A stretch of 64,000 nucleotides of DNA, taken from assembly GCF_964019385.1 (NCBI RefSeq), contig NC_088653.1, positions 15,174,154 to 15,238,153 on the forward strand, given 5' to 3'. Positions 10,320 to 21,330 of the stretch are shown here, in pieces. The translations under genes were made by a program, and so were the position numbers. The stretch's first letter is position 1. The number at the start of each line of letters is the position of its first letter. The DNA comes from Sycon ciliatum. Taxonomy: Eukaryota > Porifera > Calcarea > Leucosolenida > Sycettidae. The notes under the pieces were generated by a model, which was given only the letters and a program-made list of their open reading frames with translations, did no database searches and was not told the origin of the DNA.

Positions 10320-11038
10320 CAGTGCTTCTAATGTAGTAGTTATACGCATCACCCAAGCTAGCGTTAACTGTGCTTCTAATGTAGTAGTTATACGCATCAC
10401 CCAAGCTAGCGTTAACTGTGCTTCTAATGGAGTAGTTATACGCATCACCCAAGCTAGCGTTAACTGTGCTTCTAATGTATTAGCTATACGCATCACCCAA
10501 GCTAGCGTTAACTGTGCTTCTAATGTATTAGCTATACGCATCACCCAAGCTAGCGTTAACTGTGCTTCTAATGTATTAGCTATACGCATCACCCAAGCTA
10601 GCGTTAACTGTGCTTCTAATGTATTAGTTATACGCATCACCCAAGCTAGCGTTAACTGTGCTTCTAATGTATTAGTTATACGCATCACCCAAGCTAGCGT
10701 TAACTGTGCTTCTAATGGAGTAGTTATACGCATCACCCAAGCTAGCGTTAACTGTGCTTCTAATGGAGTAGTTATACGCATCACCCAAGCTAGCGTTAAC
10801 TGTGCTTCTAATGTAGTAGTTATACGCATCACCCAAGCTAGCGTTAACTGTGCTTCTAATGTAGTAGCTATACGCATCACCCAAGCTAGCGTTAACTGTG
10901 CTTCTAATGTATTAGCTATACGCATCACCCAAGCTAGCGTTAACTGTGCTTCTAATGTATTAGCTATACGCATCACCCAAGCTAGCGTTAACTGTGCTTC
11001 TAATGGAGTAGTTATACGCATCACTCAAGCTAGCTTAA
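10320..11038. repeat. 48-bp minisatellite, 15 copies
   Basis: The unit begins GCTTCTAATGTAGTAGTTAT and continues with ACGCATCACCCAAGCTAGCG and TTAACTGT. Copies differ at only a few positions (GTA/GGA and TTA/GTA variants). Since 48 is a multiple of three, long frames stay open on both strands (16-residue periods), but no splice or start context supports translation. Variants occur in runs, as expected from recent unequal exchange. Confidence 0.95.
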
Positions 11039-11101
11039 ACTACAACGGCAACGGAAAATAGGAGAAATGAAAAAAGAAATGTCATTTCACGGAAGTTTTA
11101 T

Positions 11102-11345
11102 TGGGATGTGAAGAACAAATTCTGGAGAAAGTGGTGATGGACAAAGAAGTAACTATGATGGAAATGGAATGTGAAGGACAATGACAGGAATGATGGGAAA
11201 TATAAAAATGCATCGAACTAGCTTTCTCGCAACGCTCATGTCTCATTGCTTCTAACATTTCTCATAGTTGACATTATTGTTCTTCACATTCCATTTCCGT
11301 CATAGTCCATTACCACTTTCTCGAGATTTTGTTCACATCTCAACG
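11102..11345. repeat. Imperfect inverted repeat, arms of about 85 bp
   Basis: GATGTGAAGAACAAATTCTGG...GAATGTGAAGGACAATGAC (11105-11187) pairs with the complement of 11263-11342, around a loop of about 75 bp. It is a probable decayed miniature inverted-repeat element. Confidence 0.65.
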
Positions 11346-11440
11346 AGATAACTTGAAAGCTCAGGGCCCTCGCTTGATGTTTTCGCAATACGATCATCGG
11401 CTATTGCAAAAAAAAAACATTTCCATCAGTTTGAAGAACA

Positions 11441-11560
11441 TTATTATTATTATTTTTTTTTAAATGTTTATTTGAATTCGGATAGCTCAACAGTACAGAA
11501 ATACAACTACAAAGAGTACCGAATAGAAGGCCCCGAGAACGGGAAACCAAAGAAAAAAAA
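11441..11560 (-). repeat. Retroposon 3' end, minus orientation
   Basis: TTTATTTGAATTCGG followed by CTCAACAGTACA recurs at about 23443-23480 in the same orientation, each led by T-rich sequence. This suggests the poly(A) side of a dispersed retroposon. An A-run lies at 11553-11572. Confidence 0.5.
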
Positions 11561-11878
11561 AAAAAAAAAAAACAGCAACATCAAGTTACTGATTATGCAC
11601 ATTGCTTGAAAGCAAATCACAACAATGATTAAGAGCTAAGCTGTCTTTTAGCCAAATAGCCAATTTGACGCGGAAATCTTGTATAATGACCTAGGCCCCT
11701 GAGCTTTCAAGCTCTCTCGCATAAAAACGGTAAAATCCATTCAAAAAAGAAATTTCCCTCGCATTAACCCGGGGGTCACTATGGATACACAGGCACCTGC
11801 AAAGTTTGCCCAGCGCCGTGTGAACTGGGTCTCGGCTTCAAAGGCCTTCATGGTAACCCACGTGAATGTGCTTGCACG

Positions 11879-11992
11879 ACTTTGACCACATGTGGTATGA
11901 CGGAACCAGCAAGATTTTGAGCTTTGAGTTTCGGAGTTCTCACCATCCCAAAATGGGCTCCAACACTCTCTATAAGCTATAGAGGACTATCA
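11879..11992 (+). repeat. Interspersed repeat copy (partner at 39155-39262)
   Basis: CCACATGTGGTATGACGG, GAACCAGCAAGATTTTGAG and CTCCAACACTCTCTATAAG match the complement of 39155-39262. It is a dispersed repeat of unknown type. Confidence 0.7.
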
Positions 11993-11999
11993 ATACACA

Positions 12000-12480
12000 A
12001 GAGAGAATTTTTTTATTTTTTTTATACGAAAGTCCACTATATTCCTGAATATGCGCGAGAAGTGGTGGCGGGGCCAAGCTGCTCTGCCGACCTCAAAGGT
12101 CTCGGAGTCTACGCAGACAAAGTAAGTAAAAGTAAATTATCGTGTCCGTTCCCGAAGGGAACTCACGACGGCCGCTAACACCCGGTAAACCCTAGCGGCA
12201 GATGCAGCGCCTAACGGTGGGGTGAGTGGTTAAGTCTCACAACCACTGGCACAACTGCCGAGAACGACCCCATTAGCTGCATCCATGTACCCCTTGTGCC
12301 TGGCCACAAGTTCCCAGTTGACTGTGGGTAGCAGCACGGCTGGAAAAACCGCTCCCAGGCAGGACTTGAACCAGGTACCTCTCGTATCTCAATCATGGTC
12401 TTTGACCAACCCAGACAAAGCGCGCCATAATGCAGTAAAATCGTGAAAGGGGAGGAAGAGGGGAAATGAATAATAGTGAG
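12000..12480 (-). repeat. Family R retroposon copy split by a SINE
   Basis: The left part (to 12122) and right part (from 12421, CGCGCCATAATGCAGTAAAA) together match the uninterrupted copy at 6932-7150. The interruption is the SINE at 12123-12411, with the 9-bp CAGACAAAG repeated on both sides. Confidence 0.75.
12123..12411 (-). mobile_element. tRNA-derived SINE, full length, with target duplication
   Basis: Read on the minus strand it starts GGGTTGGTCAAAGACCATGA, has a pol III B-box-like GGTTCAAGTCC and ends in a T/A-rich GATAATTTACTTTTACTTA tail. It is flanked by CAGACAAAG at 12114-12122 and 12412-12420. The same head with a different 3' body is at 25391-25705, so the family is mosaic. An unoccupied related site near 7085 confirms the borders. 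Confidence 0.85.
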
Positions 12481-12959
12481 AAACAAGGACAATGGGTAGT
12501 GGGTCGTGAGAGAAGCAGAGTGAAAGATAACGTCACATTGTGCTAAGGGGGGGGGGGGGGGGGAAGCTAGTGAGGCACTGGACTAAACCGTTTCATAGGG
12601 CGTCGGTGGCTGCTTGCCAGTTCAGGTGCAGCAGATACTTGTTGCATTTTTCCTTGAATGATTGGAGCTGTCTGGGTTGCGGCCGTGCTGGTAGAATGGT
12701 CGCTGGTAGGCTGTTCCCCAAGGGAATAATGCAGTCTGGGTAGGAACCCTGGAGGCTGCTACGAATGCGCACGGGCAGCGTCGACTTGAGCTGGAGCGGG
12801 TGGCAGTGGGCAGTCTCCGTGGCTAACCTAGTAGATCGACCACCCACTGGGCGGGGATTGGCTGGAGGTGGGAGGATGGGCTTCAGGGGGCTTGTTGTTG
12901 GAAGGTAGGACAGCTTGAACGTGAACGAAAGCGCAGCAACCAGTCGGCGGTGTTTCAGG

Positions 12960-13105
12960 CAATGGAAGCTTTGTCACAACTCTCAGTTTCACGTATTACT
13001 ACGATCATCAGGCAACTAGGTTTATTAATATTACACAAACACAAGGAAGCAGGGCCTCGTTGGAGCCAACCCATGTTTTTGGCCCATCGCGGAAGTGTAG
13101 CATAG
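12960..13105 (-). repeat. Dispersed repeat (copy at 38740-38880) with decayed hammerhead-like segment
   Basis: The complement of 13019-13095 matches 38745-38830 closely (GATGGGCCAAAAACAT, GGTTGGCTCCAACGAGGCC, CTGCTTCCTTGTGTTTGTG). On the minus strand at 13017-12977 it reads GTTGC, CTGATGA, a CGTA/TACG hairpin, then GAAAC. This resembles a hammerhead core, but the 3' arm (GTGAC) no longer pairs well with GTTGC. Confidence 0.6.
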
Positions 13106-13173
13106 CCAGCAATCGCGTGTCATCACGTACATTGAAAATCAACATAATTTTGCGAATCGACCTTTTTTTTCAG

Positions 13174-13268
13174 GATCACTTTTCAACGAGGACGAAGCAA
13201 AGTCGGCCGAACGAAGCCTAGAGGAAGAAAATCCCCCTCTCCACTTCACCATCACGATACTGACATAG
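13174..13268 (+). CDS. Possible terminal exon of the plus-strand gene
   Basis: A strong acceptor (CCTTTTTTTTCAG) is followed, in phase 1, by about 30 acidic codons including SLFNEDEAKSAER and a TAG stop. Phase 1 matches the donor at 9272, so splicing would be in frame. It would give a short acidic tail. No transmembrane segment was found between 9.3 and 13.2 kb, so either another exon was missed or the protein is secreted. Low confidence, because a single acceptor plus short frame is weak evidence. Confidence 0.3.
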
Positions 13269-13834
13269 ATACGAGATGAAGCAACTAAAAAATCAACAAG
13301 AAAACTGTACTGCCATCTTCGCACTGACTTTGGTCTGACTTTGGTCTGAAAATTTTCTATCACGATCAAAAATGTACGAGGAGCACGCAAAAAAAGCTAC
13401 AGACGTACCTTTATTGCTCTCTATTCCTTTTTCAAGACACAAAAGTCGACTCTCAACTTCCAAACCAGGAACCAGACATACCAGTGGTCCTTTTCAGCTG
13501 CTCCACAAGCGCAGGAAATGTTCACCAAGGGGCGCAGAGCAGCATCCATTCCAGAAAAAGAGCTAAAATACTAGTGAGACTGTATGCCTGAGTAAATGAG
13601 TACATGCATGAGTACATGTAGAAAATAGTCAATTTCAGCGTTTCTGCTCCAAACAGCAACTATAGCTTCGACTAGAAACAAAGATTACATCAAAGGATCA
13701 AACAACAACCATTTTCTTCAGTTTTTTTGCAGATGGCTTCCTTGTGCATGGTCCAGCACGCCGAAAATCACACCTCGGAGGAGTACAAAAATTACAACTC
13801 TCAGATGTCCTCGATTGCTGGCCATGGTGCCCAG

Positions 13835-13945
13835 AGTAGGCGCTCTGCAAGGCACCACACGGTATCCCACTGCGGCATTGGGGTTGATAGTAGCAGGAAT
13901 GTGACGGTCAGCGCCAGTCCCCGGCCTTGTAGTTAACAGGGATGT
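13835..13945 (-). repeat. Dispersed repeat (copy at 38620-38735)
   Basis: The complement reads TTAACTACAAGGCCGGGGAC ... ATCAACCCCAATGCC ... GGGATACCGTGTGGTGCC, almost the same as 38622-38733. In the 38-kb copy this block is joined directly to the block at 12960-13105. Here the two blocks are separated by about 730 bp. Confidence 0.7.
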
Positions 13946-14289
13946 CGGACACGGTACGGTCACTACGGCATTGACCATACCACTCTTTGCCCCAAGTATC
14001 ATGTGAATCAATAAAATGCACTGATTTGGGCTCTCAATTTCCACTTCCGAAGCCCCTGGTTAAGAAGTTTGAAGTCTAGAGAGGCAAAGAGAGTCGGTGT
14101 GAGCTGATTGGTGGCAACATTCCACAGTGGAATGTGGCTTTGCGTTCTTGAATCGTGGTTGACCGTATTGTCCAATGGTCTTGCCAGTATCGTCATCGAC
14201 ATGCATGAACATCCGCCAACGTCCTTCACAGCTGAGACTTTCTGCTCGTGCTTATCTTGGTTTTGCTCACCTTCCCCTCCTTATGAACT

Positions 14290-14475
14290 TAGAAGTTGCG
14301 ACTTTGGCAGTAACAGTCATGAAGTTGGTTGCTCCAAAGAGGAGCACACGATTCTTGCCGAACTTGACACTTGACTGACTCACGACTGCCATCCAAAGCA
14401 CACGAGGAGCACGTTGCACCTTCCACTCGGCAAACCTGAAAGAAAGCACCACTCCCTGCGCAAGCGTGTGCTCCT
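14290..14475 (-). repeat. Dispersed repeat (copy at 58007-58180)
   Basis: The complement (GCAGGGAGTGGTGCTTTCTT ... TTTGCCGAGT ... GTGACTCAGTCAAGTG-type blocks) matches the sequence directly downstream of the hammerhead at 57963-58006. Here the match stops at the ribozyme. Confidence 0.7.
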
Positions 14476-14564
14476 CGTTGGAGCAACCCACTTCCCCTCC
14501 CTATGTTATTTCTATAACTTAGAACCTTCCAAGTTGGAAGGCTGTTGGAGCGCGCATCCAACAT

Positions 14565-14715
14565 GTGCTAGAGCTGTTAGCCAGTTAGTTGTAGAACGGC
14601 AGTATCGTCGGTCCGTGTCGTGCAATGTTATTGCATGAGCTGATTGTCAAGTAACTGGTGCTGTTAGTGGCCATTATAGCGTAACGTGTAGTTCCTTGGT
14701 CTTTCTCTTTTGTGT
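14565..14715. repeat. P1 element, loop plus right arm
   Basis: GAGCTGTTAGCCAGTTAGTT, TGTCGTGCAATGTTATTGCA and GTAGTTCCTTGGTC match the central and right parts of the family. The loop segment is shared with the copy at 58648-58890. Confidence 0.75.
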
Positions 14716-14719
14716 AAAT

Positions 14720-15619
14720 ATTTTATTTGCATTTCTTTTACCTGCAGAAAAGGTGGGTGGGTGGGTGGGGGATGAAAAATACTAAAACTTTTCGTTTTGC
14801 AACAACTATTGGTAACCCCGGACGGTCCCTGACAAGGAAGAGAACAAGTTTCGTTTATTGGTGGGTGGGTCAAGGGGAGTTTTGTTTCGAAAAAATATTG
14901 ATGTGATCCACATCAATCAGGGGGGGGGGATTGTGGGGGAGGAGGGTCCTTCTTTTGTTTCATGAAAATTATCTATAATGCTGGATAGCATCTTAGTCTA
15001 TGCAATAAAATAGTTGTTTTCTTCACACAGTACCGTAAAGTTTAAACAATATTCGGCCAGGTTTGTACCGAACATTTTTTCGAAAGATAATTTCTCAAAT
15101 GTTGACTTGAGTACCTTTTCAGCAACATAGCGGGCCAGTTTCAAATAATTGGACTGCAAACTTGCATCGCTGGTTGTTGCAGCTCCATCACAGGTCGTAT
15201 TACGGGAAATTGAGTCCAGCTCCACTTTAGGTTTAGGTTGGGTGACAAGTGATGGGGATCACTTCCTGCCTGCTGGTGTATGTGACTCAAGAGCTCTGGC
15301 TGGCAAGCAGTTTTAGACTGCAGGTGCAATGCATGATTTTCTGGGATGTGCTATGCATTGTGCATTGGATTTTTCGAGAGACCCTTCACGCTATGTGAAA
15401 AAAAGAGTTTCGCTCGATTTGGTATTGTGCATCGTGCAATGCAACTTTCCCCCAAAAATGGACTCAAAGCACCTTATAGCTGTGGCTTACAGGAAAGATT
15501 TTCCTATTTGCGACTCTTGGTTTAATGGGTGCAGTAGCATGCATGTGCCTGGTGATATTGTTGCAATGAATCCTAGTGTTGGTGTAGCAGTACTTGTGCA
15601 CTGATAGTTGATAATGGCA
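14720..15619. other. No supported gene
   Basis: It contains (GTGG)n near 14752-14768. A minus-strand frame ends at 14998 (about 75 codons, with VLKSTFEKLSFEKMFG), and a plus-strand frame covers 15329-15604. Neither has a recognisable family or paired splice sites. They could be decayed transposase or retroelement pieces. Confidence 0.35.
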
Positions 15620-15800
15620 TGAGTACATAACCAAGAGTGGGCAACTCGATGATCCCTCTGCCCATGGCAGAAAGTTTCATCACCTCAGTTTTGTGGGCCA
15701 CTGGGCTCACTAATACCATCATGCGTAGCCAGAGATCAAAACTTGAACATCACAACTCTGGTAGTTGAAGCTGAACAATGAACTGTAGATCCATGCCTAC
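15620..15800 (+). repeat. Dispersed repeat (copy at 52150-52360, minus)
   Basis: GAGTACATAACCAAGAGTG, GGCAACTCGATGATCCC, GCGTAGCCAGAGATCAAA and TGGTAGTTGAAGC recur in order on the minus strand near 52 kb. Shorter matches to the leading block are seen near 3302 and 22480. Confidence 0.7.
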
Positions 15801-16550
15801 TGAGCCTAATCTCTATCTAAATGGCACATGTAGAAATATATGCGTGCTTGCTCATAATCATTAATTGATTTTGAAGCCGATCGTACCTTATGTTAGTAGT
15901 TGCACATTCTTAGCAGTTATGTAGTTTGATAATAACGTTACGATAGATTATCAATACTGGTGGAAACGTTATGCTGGTTACATGATTCTTATACCCGGTG
16001 TGCCATGACCAGGCATGCTAATTCATCGGATATTAGCAAGATTGCCTGCCTGCTGGGTGTTGTATCTTAGCTTCACTGTACTACAAATACGATAGGCTTA
16101 TTTTCCTAAATTGCTTCTTTATAGCATTCAGTTTGTTGCGCTGCAATCTTTTCACGTGTTTTTGCAGGATTGTAGCCAAGGGTGAATGCCATTATCATGA
16201 GTGAAGGTCTCTGAGAACCCATGCCTGAAAGCTGGTCATGTTGGCCCAACGATGACTTTCATTGCCTGCAGTCTCTGTTTCTGATGTGGAAGGACGGAAC
16301 AGATTGTCCGTCTCTGTGGATCACCCAAGGCTGAATAGTACAGTTGGATGATTATTGGATCTCACGAAGTGACTGAACCTGAAGCGGCTGACATGCATCT
16401 GCACAGCGCTTTCTTTCTGAGATTTGCTTTAAGGCAGGTTATTGTGTACAATTTTGTCCACAGTATTCCTATATTTGCCAAACGTATTTCTCTGATAGCA
16501 TTGTGACTACAAACGCTCAATGATCTTTCCGTCATCAGTCTTTCGCAATA

Positions 16551-17178
16551 GAGAGGTTTTGCTTTCCGAATTTCGGAATGATTTTCGACTGCTTTTCCGA
16601 AAAAAGCGCGTTCCGAAAAACGGTATTTTCAGTGTTTTGCATTCCGAAAATCTGATTCGACTTCGTTTCCAAGGGTTGCCATGCAAAACAAAATGGAGAG
16701 CGTCGAAGGGGTTGAGCAGGATCAAATCCATGTGCGCAGGTCAAACTGAATTTGGGTGCGGTTCGAAGACGAGGACGGACTGATGGTGGACCAAGTGATC
16801 CAACAGCTGAAGACGAGGTTGGCGAACTACTGTCTTGTACTGTTAGTAGGCTCCAGGGCAAAGGAAGATAGAGTGTGATGAAGTGTGAGAAGATTAGTCA
16901 ACATGGCGAGATCAACGAGAGCAGCAAAACCAGCAAAAATCAAAACTACATACGTGGAAAATTTTTCAAATAATCGAGAGCAGCAGAAAGCAAAAATACA
17001 AACATGAAAAATACACTTTTTGTATTCAAATATGCACTCCCAAACATGAAAGAGCCGAAAATCTATTTTCGGAAAACCATGCACTTTCGCCACCACACTT
17101 CCGAAAGTTCGACTACTTTTTCGACTCCTGCCGCCACATTCCGAAAATAATTCCGAAATTCGGAATGCAAAACCTCTC
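16551..17178. repeat. TA-flanked inverted-repeat element, 628 bp
   Basis: Ends GAGAGGTTTTGC[T/A]TTCCGAA are inverted repeats of about 28 bp (16551-16580 and 17150-17178), with TA on each side. Subterminal CATTCCGAAAA motifs repeat in both orientations. TA target and size fit a non-autonomous Tc1/mariner-type element. A central open patch (about 16690-16860) has no clear product. Confidence 0.8.
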
Positions 17179-17300
17179 TAATGATGTGACTCCCTGATGA
17201 CAGCATGCATAGCCCAGGCCTGTCGCACCGACTTTGGAGGTGGGGCGGCCATGGGAGGGGGGGGAGGGGTCCGGACAGGGGTCAAAAATCGAAGCCAATA

Positions 17301-17637
17301 GACACCCTTAGCAAAAAACGTTATGTTGTAACGGTATTATCGTAAGGGGGAAAATACCGTGATTTGGGTTCGACCTTTAGCAAGATGCACGCTATTTTTA
17401 GTACGCTGTTGCCACGAGAGTAGCTTTGATTTCGCGTGGTACAACCACTTTTGTCACCATATACGCGATACAAGGTGAAATGTGTACGGACTATGCAATA
17501 TTTGGCCAAAACACGTACCGTTGGTCACAACGATAAATCAGCCCCCATAACGTTTATACGCTGCAGCTCAACGCTATTTGGGTTATCAAGGTACGAGTAC
17601 CGTAAAAATAGCGTTACCGTTGTTTGCTAAGGGTGTC
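17301..17637. repeat. TA-flanked miniature inverted-repeat element, 337 bp
   Basis: The ends are GACACCCTTAGCAAAAAACG and the complement of CGTTGTTTGCTAAGGGTGTC. TA occurs at 17299-17300 and 17638-17639. The flanks GAAGCCAA and ATTGCAAG are joined, without the element, in a duplicated segment at 17783-17797, which gives a nearby empty site. Confidence 0.85.
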
Positions 17638-17639
17638 TA

Positions 17640-17890
17640 ATTGCAAGAATCTCCGGGCATTTTGGTGCCATTTCAGTGTAGCTATTAACTACAATGAAAG
17701 ACTTTTGATTCTGCAACAAACCAAGAAGACGCTAAGATCGGGGACAAACATTACCCTCTCCCGAGGAAGAAATTTCAAAAATTGAAGCCAATTGCAAGTA
17801 TTTCCAGGCGTTTGTTGCCATTCAGTGCAACTGCAATGAAAGACTTTTTTGTTTCTGCAACAAACCACGATCATGGACAAGGATTTGCCA
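17640..17890 (+). repeat. Tandem duplication of about 140 bp
   Basis: TTGCAAG...CATTTTGGTGCCATTTCAG...CAATGAAAGACTTTT...TCTGCAACAAACCA occurs twice head to tail. The first copy is interrupted at its start by the 337-bp element. Confidence 0.75.
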
Positions 17891-17989
17891 CGTTTGCTCT
17901 GAGCTGAGATCATCGCGCTTGTTGCAGGGTGCTAAATATATATAATTATATTAAACTCGGACACTGAAGCAGTAAATAATGAAAAAAAG

Positions 17990-18125
17990 AGAAGAAGCAC
18001 ATGAGAACGAGTTAAACAGTAACTATCCACGACTGCATGCAAGATGATAAACGGTCAGAAAGTGCGATAATAGGGCACAAAAGTGACAAGCTACTGAGAC
18101 ATTCAGCGACCGGAGCAAAAAAAAA
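17990..18125. repeat. Diverged single arm of the 24-kb inverted-repeat element
   Basis: AACGAGTT, CAGTAACT, GGTCAGAAAGTGCGATAATAG and GCACAAAAGTGACA follow the order of the arm at 23883-24065, with many substitutions. The family has old as well as very young members. Confidence 0.65.
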
Positions 18126-18129
18126 GGCC

Positions 18130-19390
18130 TCAGCCGCCCCAGCTGGCTGTGACGGCCTTGTAGCCATAGATGAAATGAGCAGCTAAGGTAGTTGAAGCAG
18201 AAGAATGGATCAATGCATCCTGAACCTGGTGTACGGCCTATATGTACTCAGCTCAGTAGTATTTGTAACGTGTTAACTATCAAGTATCAACATTACTTCT
18301 CTTCTATGTGGGTGGTGTGAGTGATGTCAGAGGGTCTGTACTGCCATGGCCGATGGTGTACACTGGAAGATGTTGGGTGGGCCATTGTGCCCTCTTGCAA
18401 TAAATATTATGCTGTTGCAACCTGAAGGCAATGAAAATGTCAGCATTCAAATGTTCCAAAAAGTTCGAATGCTGATCTGCTTTCAAGCGTAAAATGTCAC
18501 ATTATGTGCATTACATATTTGCATATTATTATGGTTTGTACTGGAGTGTGAATGTGCGGCAAGGGCCTGCAGATGCAAGTATATCGAACTGCAAACAGCC
18601 TAAGAGGTCACGTGGTATGTGATAAGTACACTTTGGGGAAGTCCATGCACAGTCGAATCCTATAATGTTAAAACAGCCTTCGTGCTCCTCCCTGAATGGC
18701 TGCACAAATAGAAATCTCCGTCTTCCCTTGTTTCTTTTTGCTTGAGTTGGCATGGCGGTCGTTGAGTTGGAAATTGTCAAGTATGATAACAATCGTTGGT
18801 TGATCTGGAGACAATAATGCATTTGGATATTTGTCCCAGGACTGCATGGCGTCCCAAACCGCATGTTAAAATTAATGCCAAAGATAATAATTATTGTTGT
18901 TCGGTTCAAAAAAGGACGCATGGGTCTGTCAGGCTATTGTGAGCTCTCGCCAGTCCATTCCATAGCACTTGCTCTGGATTCACTCACTGGAAGATTCTCC
19001 AGTATAGGCCAAGAAGGTTAGAAAACCTACTGGTGATATTAGTATGTTATACTAGTATTTCGGCACTGTACCGCAGCTTTTGGTACTACACACATGTGGG
19101 TTATAATAATAATAGTTTATCTACAATCCAGTATGATCTCCTGCCAAGAACGTCCCCGACCTAGGCCCTCAGAACGACGTTCTTGGGTGGGCAACATCAC
19201 TTATAGTTCTAAATCTTAGAATTTAGCGCAGGATTGTAGTGATCACGGTTCCAAATGCATGTCATTGCACTCCACCTTTGGCATGCATGCTAAAGCTTCT
19301 CATAAAAGAAGAGCAGACTTTATAAATTAGCAGGCATCCTGTACTTATGATTTCTAACATGTAACATCCCTGCCGAAGCCGTTCTTACAT
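18130..19390. other. No gene or clear repeat recognised
   Basis: About 1.26 kb without convincing exons on either strand. The longest frame (minus, 18529-18921) has no recognisable motif. Confidence 0.4.
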
Positions 19391-19391
19391 A

Positions 19392-19642
19392 CTACAGTAG
19401 AGTCGAGCGTCCAAGGACGTTGTGTCCAAGAGGTTAGCCTGGGGTGTTCTTATTTTTCAGCAATCCGGCTGCGCTCTTATAGCATGTTCTTAGAAACAAT
19501 CATTCAGTGGATCATTATGTAGTATCCCGAAAGCTGCCGGAAAACCAACACCGCCATTCTTAACTGGAGGCGGTGGCGTTCTTAGCATTTCAGGCTGCAC
19601 ATTCTTGGGCAACACGTTCTTCGGCGCCTGACTCTACTGTAG
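19392..19642. repeat. TA-flanked miniature inverted-repeat element, 251 bp
   Basis: The ends CTACAGTAGAGTC[G/A][A/G]GCG are inverted repeats, flanked by TA at 19390-19391 and 19643-19644. The CAGTAGAGTC end fits the pogo/Tigger side of Tc1/mariner. Inside, GTTCTTA-type motifs repeat. No coding capacity. Confidence 0.75.
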
Positions 19643-20039
19643 TACTGTACATGAAATATAGCTACTAGAACTGTAGTAATAATAGAATGTCGAGGAGCTG
19701 GAGGAGCTGGACACGTCGAAGAGAAGGAAGAGTAAAGCAGACCAACCCTACACCAGCCGAGTGTAGTGGCCCAAAACAACAAACAGTCTACTAATTCTGT
19801 GTGGCCTCAGAGGAGCTGGGCAAGAGGTGTACAATGAATTAAACAATACAGTAAACGTGGGAGAAGTGACAAGACTGAGCATGATACACTGTAGCAGAAC
19901 AGTGTACAATACTAGTGCACTTGTTGGTGTAGTTACAGTTAGCCCACACAAGCAGGTCACTCGATTGTAGATACACAGAGCGCATTCTACATCATACAAA
20001 CCCTGTTGTCCTAGGCAGCAGTGGCTGGCATTTACTGTA

Positions 20040-20480
20040 AATATACAAAATTTCGGCGCTGCAAATTTCGGCACTTCACGATTTTTGACAATTCGGCGGC
20101 GATTTATTTTCGGCGTGGGGTACAGAACCCCCCAGAGTTTGCAACGCCGATCCAGCTCTGTGTAGGGTCTTGGTCGAGCGGAATCGGATCTTTTGATGTC
20201 ATGCGTACACGTCACACCAGCGCAAGGCCGGTCTCGAGGCAGGGCACCATTGTTTTTGATCCAAGAGTACCCGCGACTCCCCGGGTTCCCTTCGGATGTG
20301 TACGGTATTATGACGCAAAGATCCGATTCCGCTCGACCAAGACCAGGGAGTCGTCAAATACCGGGAGTGGAAACGAGATGCGCGAGCGTGATCAATGCTC
20401 GCCTCGCGCTGGAGCACGCCGATTTTTTTCAAATAATCTTTTTTGTGCCACATTCACCAATTCCGCGGGATTTTCAAAAT
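20040..20480. repeat. Foldback-type element, arms around 20167-20195 and 20317-20344
   Basis: GGTCTTGGTCGAGCGGAATC pairs with GATTCCGCTCGACCAAGACC. Outer regions (TTTCGGCG-rich at about 20045-20110 and CAAAATTT-rich at about 20405-20490) are also loosely complementary. Pieces recur near 22395-22500 (CCGGTATTTGACGACTCCCT, GACCAAGACCCTATGCAGAG). Confidence 0.6.
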
Positions 20481-20887
20481 GTCAAAATTTATTTTGGTTC
20501 TTCCTGCAAGTGAAGCAGTTTAGACGTCTCCATACATAAACCTTCTCGTCAGATTTCCGCTTCCCTTTTGTAGTATTATCACTCTTCGTCGTGGATTCGT
20601 CGGCAGTGCATGGTCATGCTGGACAGGGAGATATCGGTAGCCATTTTACGGCTGATGTTGTAGGAACTTGGGCGAGAGGTGAGTAAAAACCAAGCTTTAT
20701 CGAGTGAATACTTCTATCACTGAATAGCTTTGTTTTGGTTTGTTACACATGCATGCTGCATGTACAGAGCATTCGATTTATCAACCTGCAGACCCAGTAC
20801 AGACCCAGGGAAGCTTCTCTTTTACTTGCCCAATGATCGTGCATAACATTTTATGTGAAACTCGTAAAAAGAAATGCAATGGTAGAT

Positions 20888-21330
20888 TTAAGAAACTATG
20901 TGATGGTCAGGAATCAGGATACACATGGCATTCTCTACCTGGATGAATACTTGTGACAATTTTAATATAGAAATACTGCGCTGTTTTCCGTGTGCGTTTT
21001 GTCCAGACCTGGAGACCACATCAGCTGTGTTTTCAAGTTTAATTTGCGGTACAGTAGTGGCAAGAAAGCCGTCCATCATGCCAGCATCATCCGCAGCAGC
21101 AACAGCAGCAGCACCCCAGCCCACCGCCATAGTCAACTGCACTGCAGAGACACCTAAAAGATACAATGGTGGTTGGTGTGTTGTTGCAGTGAGAAGAGAA
21201 CTGGAAGCTAGCAGAAAGCCTGAGTTAACTAGCCTCAAGCCGGTGTTGGCGACTTTCGGCCATGAAATTCTGGCCAACATGTCTCCGAATCTACCAAACT
21301 TTGAAAAGATAATTGAATCTGAGACACATG
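20888..21330. other. Open region on both strands, exon status unresolved
   Basis: On the plus strand a frame follows a good acceptor (GCGTTTTGTCCAG at 21006) and contains an Ala-rich stretch and VNCTAETPKRYNGG. On the minus strand an acceptor (TGTATCTTTTAG) and a CAG/GTCTGG donor bracket an Ala-rich frame with QLTMAVGWGAAAV and TVPQIKLENTADVV. Both cannot be exons; the Ala runs come from a short (GCA)n tract. No family recognised. Confidence 0.25.

Noticed and set aside
10320..11038. CRISPR-like regularity of repeats here and at 44.7, 45.3 and 50.2 kb
   Set aside because: Units are contiguous with no unique spacers, and the genome is eukaryotic; these are minisatellites.
10297..11061. 254-codon repeat protein
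   Set aside because: A 48-bp minisatellite stays open by arithmetic on both strands; no gene context.
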